The translations under genes and the position numbers were made by a program. Under the pieces are notes generated by a model. It searched no databases. It was not told where the DNA came from and saw only the letters and a program-made list of their open reading frames with translations. A stretch of DNA of 59,938 nt from Lachnospiraceae bacterium UBA2864 (GTDB lineage: Bacteria > Bacillota > Clostridia > Lachnospirales > Lachnospiraceae): positions 1-59,938 of the forward strand of contig DEFA01000001.1 of NCBI GenBank assembly GCA_002350525.1, in the 5' to 3' direction. This document shows positions 58,387 to 59,938 of the stretch, one piece after another (the first letter of the stretch is position 1; each line of letters starts with the position of its first letter).

Positions 58387-58414
58387 AAGCGTCCGATGTA
58401 ATAATCGGACGCTT
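58387..58414. terminator. hairpin between the nuclease and tetR genes
   Basis: AAGCGTCCGAT (58387-58397) and ATCGGACGCTT (58404-58414) form a perfect 11-bp stem with a 6-base loop between two convergent genes. U-tracts are short on both sides, so it is probably a bidirectional terminator. The 58185-58386 gap is otherwise AT-rich, and I see no gene in it. Confidence 0.7.
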
Positions 58415-58426
58415 ATAAAATGGGTT

Positions 58427-59032
58427 TTACCTGAGATACAGTTTTTTCCAGAAGTCGATCAGTTCGCGGTAGTCCTTCATAATCTTATCCACATCGATTT
58501 TACCGGTGTTCTGCATTTGATACATATAGCCTTCCGAGGCCAGATACATATCCTGATACATGAGACGAAGATCAAGCCCTTCCTTATACACTGACGGATC
58601 CAGCGGAGGAAGAGTTTTGTTTGTCGAAAGTGCCGTATAAGGAGCTATTATCTTCTGAATCTCCGACTTAACTTCATCATCTTCTTCATAATAAGCTTTA
58701 AGGGAAAAGTTACTCATATCCGGATACTGACGCATAAGGCGAACCTTGGCCTCAAGAGCCTTATACATCATCTCAAAGATATCGGTCTCCTGATAGCAGC
58801 CTGACTTTATCAGACAATCTCTTGTCGTATCAGCGGCAGTCTGCATAAGAAAAACATAAAACTCTTTTTTATTCTTGAAGTAGAAGAAGAGCAGCGACTT
58901 ACTGATATCAGCTTCAAGTGCGATTTCATTCATCGGACTCTTCTTATATGAATTCTGTGAGAATACGCGGTATCCCGCATTCAGTATTCTGTCCTGTTTA
59001 TCCTGTGGAAGTGCGAAAAATTTATCGTTCAT
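58427..59032 (-). CDS. TetR-family regulator
   Basis: This 201-aa protein has an N-terminal helix-turn-helix (about 10-55: QDRILNAGYRVFSQNSYKKSPMNEIALEADISKSLLFFYFKNKKEFY) and a helical effector domain with many Tyr and Met residues. The pattern of TetR gene plus ABC-2 exporter genes on the same strand is common; here it lies 58 bases downstream of the permease gene and is probably in the same operon as its repressor. AAAGGAGA lies about 6 bases before the start. Confidence 0.92.
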   Translation of the reverse strand: MNDKFFALPQDKQDRILNAGYRVFSQNSYKKSPMNEIALEADISKSLLFFYFKNKKEFYVFLMQTAADTTRDCLIKSGCYQETDIFEMMYKALEAKVRLMRQYPDMSNFSLKAYYEEDDEVKSEIQKIIAPYTALSTNKTLPPLDPSVYKEGLDLRLMYQDMYLASEGYMYQMQNTGKIDVDKIMKDYRELIDFWKKLYLR

Positions 59033-59090
59033 ATAAAGTCTCCTTTAGTTGCTCTTCGAATCCTATTCGAGGGAATTATCTTTTGGATAA

Positions 59091-59876
59091 TTACTGCAGA
59101 TCCTTCCTGGTGTAATGTATATAAGCTGCGATTATTCCGACTACCATGATGATCATTCCCGGAATCACATATTCGGTTTTGATAGCCACATCATTTATTA
59201 TATCAGAACCTTCGGTATATCCGAAAGGCGTAATATATTTGAGAAACTTTGCATCTTCGGAAATATTTGCAACGATATTCAGGAAATACATAAGACATGC
59301 GATTCCGATACCGATTCCCAAACCGTTCTTCCTGAGAAATGCTGATATTCCGAAACATATGCCGGCTATCTCAAACTGCATGAGAAGATAAGCCAGGTGG
59401 AGCAGTATAACAGGGGTCCAGTCCACTTCTTCCTTAATGACAAGTACCGAACATGCCGAACATATAAATACGATAACATTAAGTACTAAGATGATAGCGA
59501 AAACGCTTATAAGCTTTTCTGTTATGACACGGGTTCTTGATACCGGGTGAGTCATGAGAAATTCGGCCGTTCTGTCTTTTTCTTCCTTCATGAGGATGGC
59601 AATGGCTGTTATGGCTGCGAAGAACGCACCGCCGATTCCGAGAATATTTCCTCCTTCAACAGCATAGAAACCTAGGAGAGTACCGAAATTCAACTGGTCC
59701 ATTCCGAAAGCCTGTGTGAAACTTCCCATGGATGAAAACATATCGTTAACGCTCTCCATCTGAGACTTCATATCAGGATACATCAGAACGCACATGGCGA
59801 TGAGAAGTCCTATAGATAAGCTCCATATACTTATGGAAAGCTTCTGTGATCTTACTTCCTGCTTAAAGATTGTCAT
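59091..59876 (-). CDS. ABC-2 type permease
   Basis: This 261-aa membrane protein has about six helices (roughly 18-38, 75-95, 108-130, 145-170, 180-205, 232-253). An MKEEKDRTAEFLMTHPVSRTRV segment after helix 2 is the typical cytosolic coupling motif of ABC-2 permeases. Between the first two helices is an extracellular segment with MESVNDMFSSMGSFTQAFGMDQLNF, a pattern seen in ABC-2 subunits annotated as DUF/ABC2_membrane_3-like. The ATPase would be expected upstream on the minus strand, beyond 59938. AAAGGA before the ATG is the ribosome site. Confidence 0.85.
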   Translation of the reverse strand: MTIFKQEVRSQKLSISIWSLSIGLLIAMCVLMYPDMKSQMESVNDMFSSMGSFTQAFGMDQLNFGTLLGFYAVEGGNILGIGGAFFAAITAIAILMKEEKDRTAEFLMTHPVSRTRVITEKLISVFAIILVLNVIVFICSACSVLVIKEEVDWTPVILLHLAYLLMQFEIAGICFGISAFLRKNGLGIGIGIACLMYFLNIVANISEDAKFLKYITPFGYTEGSDIINDVAIKTEYVIPGMIIMVVGIIAAYIHYTRKDLQ

Positions 59877-59938
59877 ATCTATTCCTTTCTTAGATTTATA
59901 ATCAAATACTTAAACCGATCGAGTAGGAGGCGGCTTAC

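Noticed and set aside
59877..59938. Start of an ABC ATPase gene at the right edge
   Set aside because: The last 62 bases show stop codons on the minus strand; any ATPase partner must lie beyond the window.

Overview
The window looks like chromosomal DNA of a low-to-mid GC Gram-positive anaerobe, most plausibly a Clostridia member of the Lachnospiraceae (Butyrivibrio/Eubacterium-like). This rests on gene families: cytosolic sugar-receptor-like plus GGDEF fusions, a LytTR/DUF3021 pair, many OmpR-type two-component systems next to FtsX-type ABC exporters, an Lsa-like ABC-F protein, and strong AGGAGG ribosome sites. The genus is inferred, not proven. I see no rRNA, tRNA, CRISPR array or prophage.

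Layout. 1-4.0 kb is a decayed region: an IS200/IS605-like right end abuts a lysR remnant with an internal deletion, followed by N-terminal stubs or internally deleted copies of an alpha/beta hydrolase, a GNAT acetyltransferase, a DNA glycosylase and a metallophosphoesterase, among intact small genes (cyclophilin-like lipoprotein, tautomerase, nucleoside phosphorylase, GNAT). 4.0-9.6 kb holds a MerR/TipAS regulator and an ABC exporter + secreted HExxH protein + two-component operon with two matching promoters built on 11-bp repeats. 9.6-15.7 kb has HD hydrolase, EEP-family hydrolase, sensor-GGDEF, Maf, TetR and DUF998 genes. 15.7-18.3 kb is an ABC-2 exporter with a LytTR/DUF3021 regulatory pair and a clear 9-12-9 direct-repeat operator. 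18.4-27 kb has a second sensor-GGDEF, GNAT, and a two-component/DUF3592/ABC/FtsX cluster. 27-36.4 kb has PAP2, an orphan GHKL kinase, and an FtsX/ABC/Ntn-hydrolase lipoprotein/two-component cluster. 36.4-44.6 kb has a third sensor-GGDEF, an Lsa-like ABC-F gene with a leader-peptide attenuator, MATE, YczE-like and aspS. 44.7-56.2 kb has another ABC/FtsX/two-component set and two more two-component systems around an unknown membrane protein and a CPBP protease. 56.2-58.2 kb is an AT-rich island with one composite nuclease-like gene. 58.4-59.9 kb has a TetR gene and an ABC-2 permease.

How it works together (inference): six OmpR-type regulators, seven kinases, five ABC exporter ATPases, an ABC-F protein, a MATE pump, and MerR/TetR/LytTR regulators suggest a locus for sensing and surviving antimicrobial peptides, drugs and envelope stress, with three putative diguanylate cyclases coupling small-molecule binding to c-di-GMP. 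The best candidates for undescribed biology are the ABC-F leader attenuator, the exporter/HExxH-protein regulon with its 11-bp repeats, the composite nuclease, and a GTTTACATAAT motif recurring at gene 3' ends.
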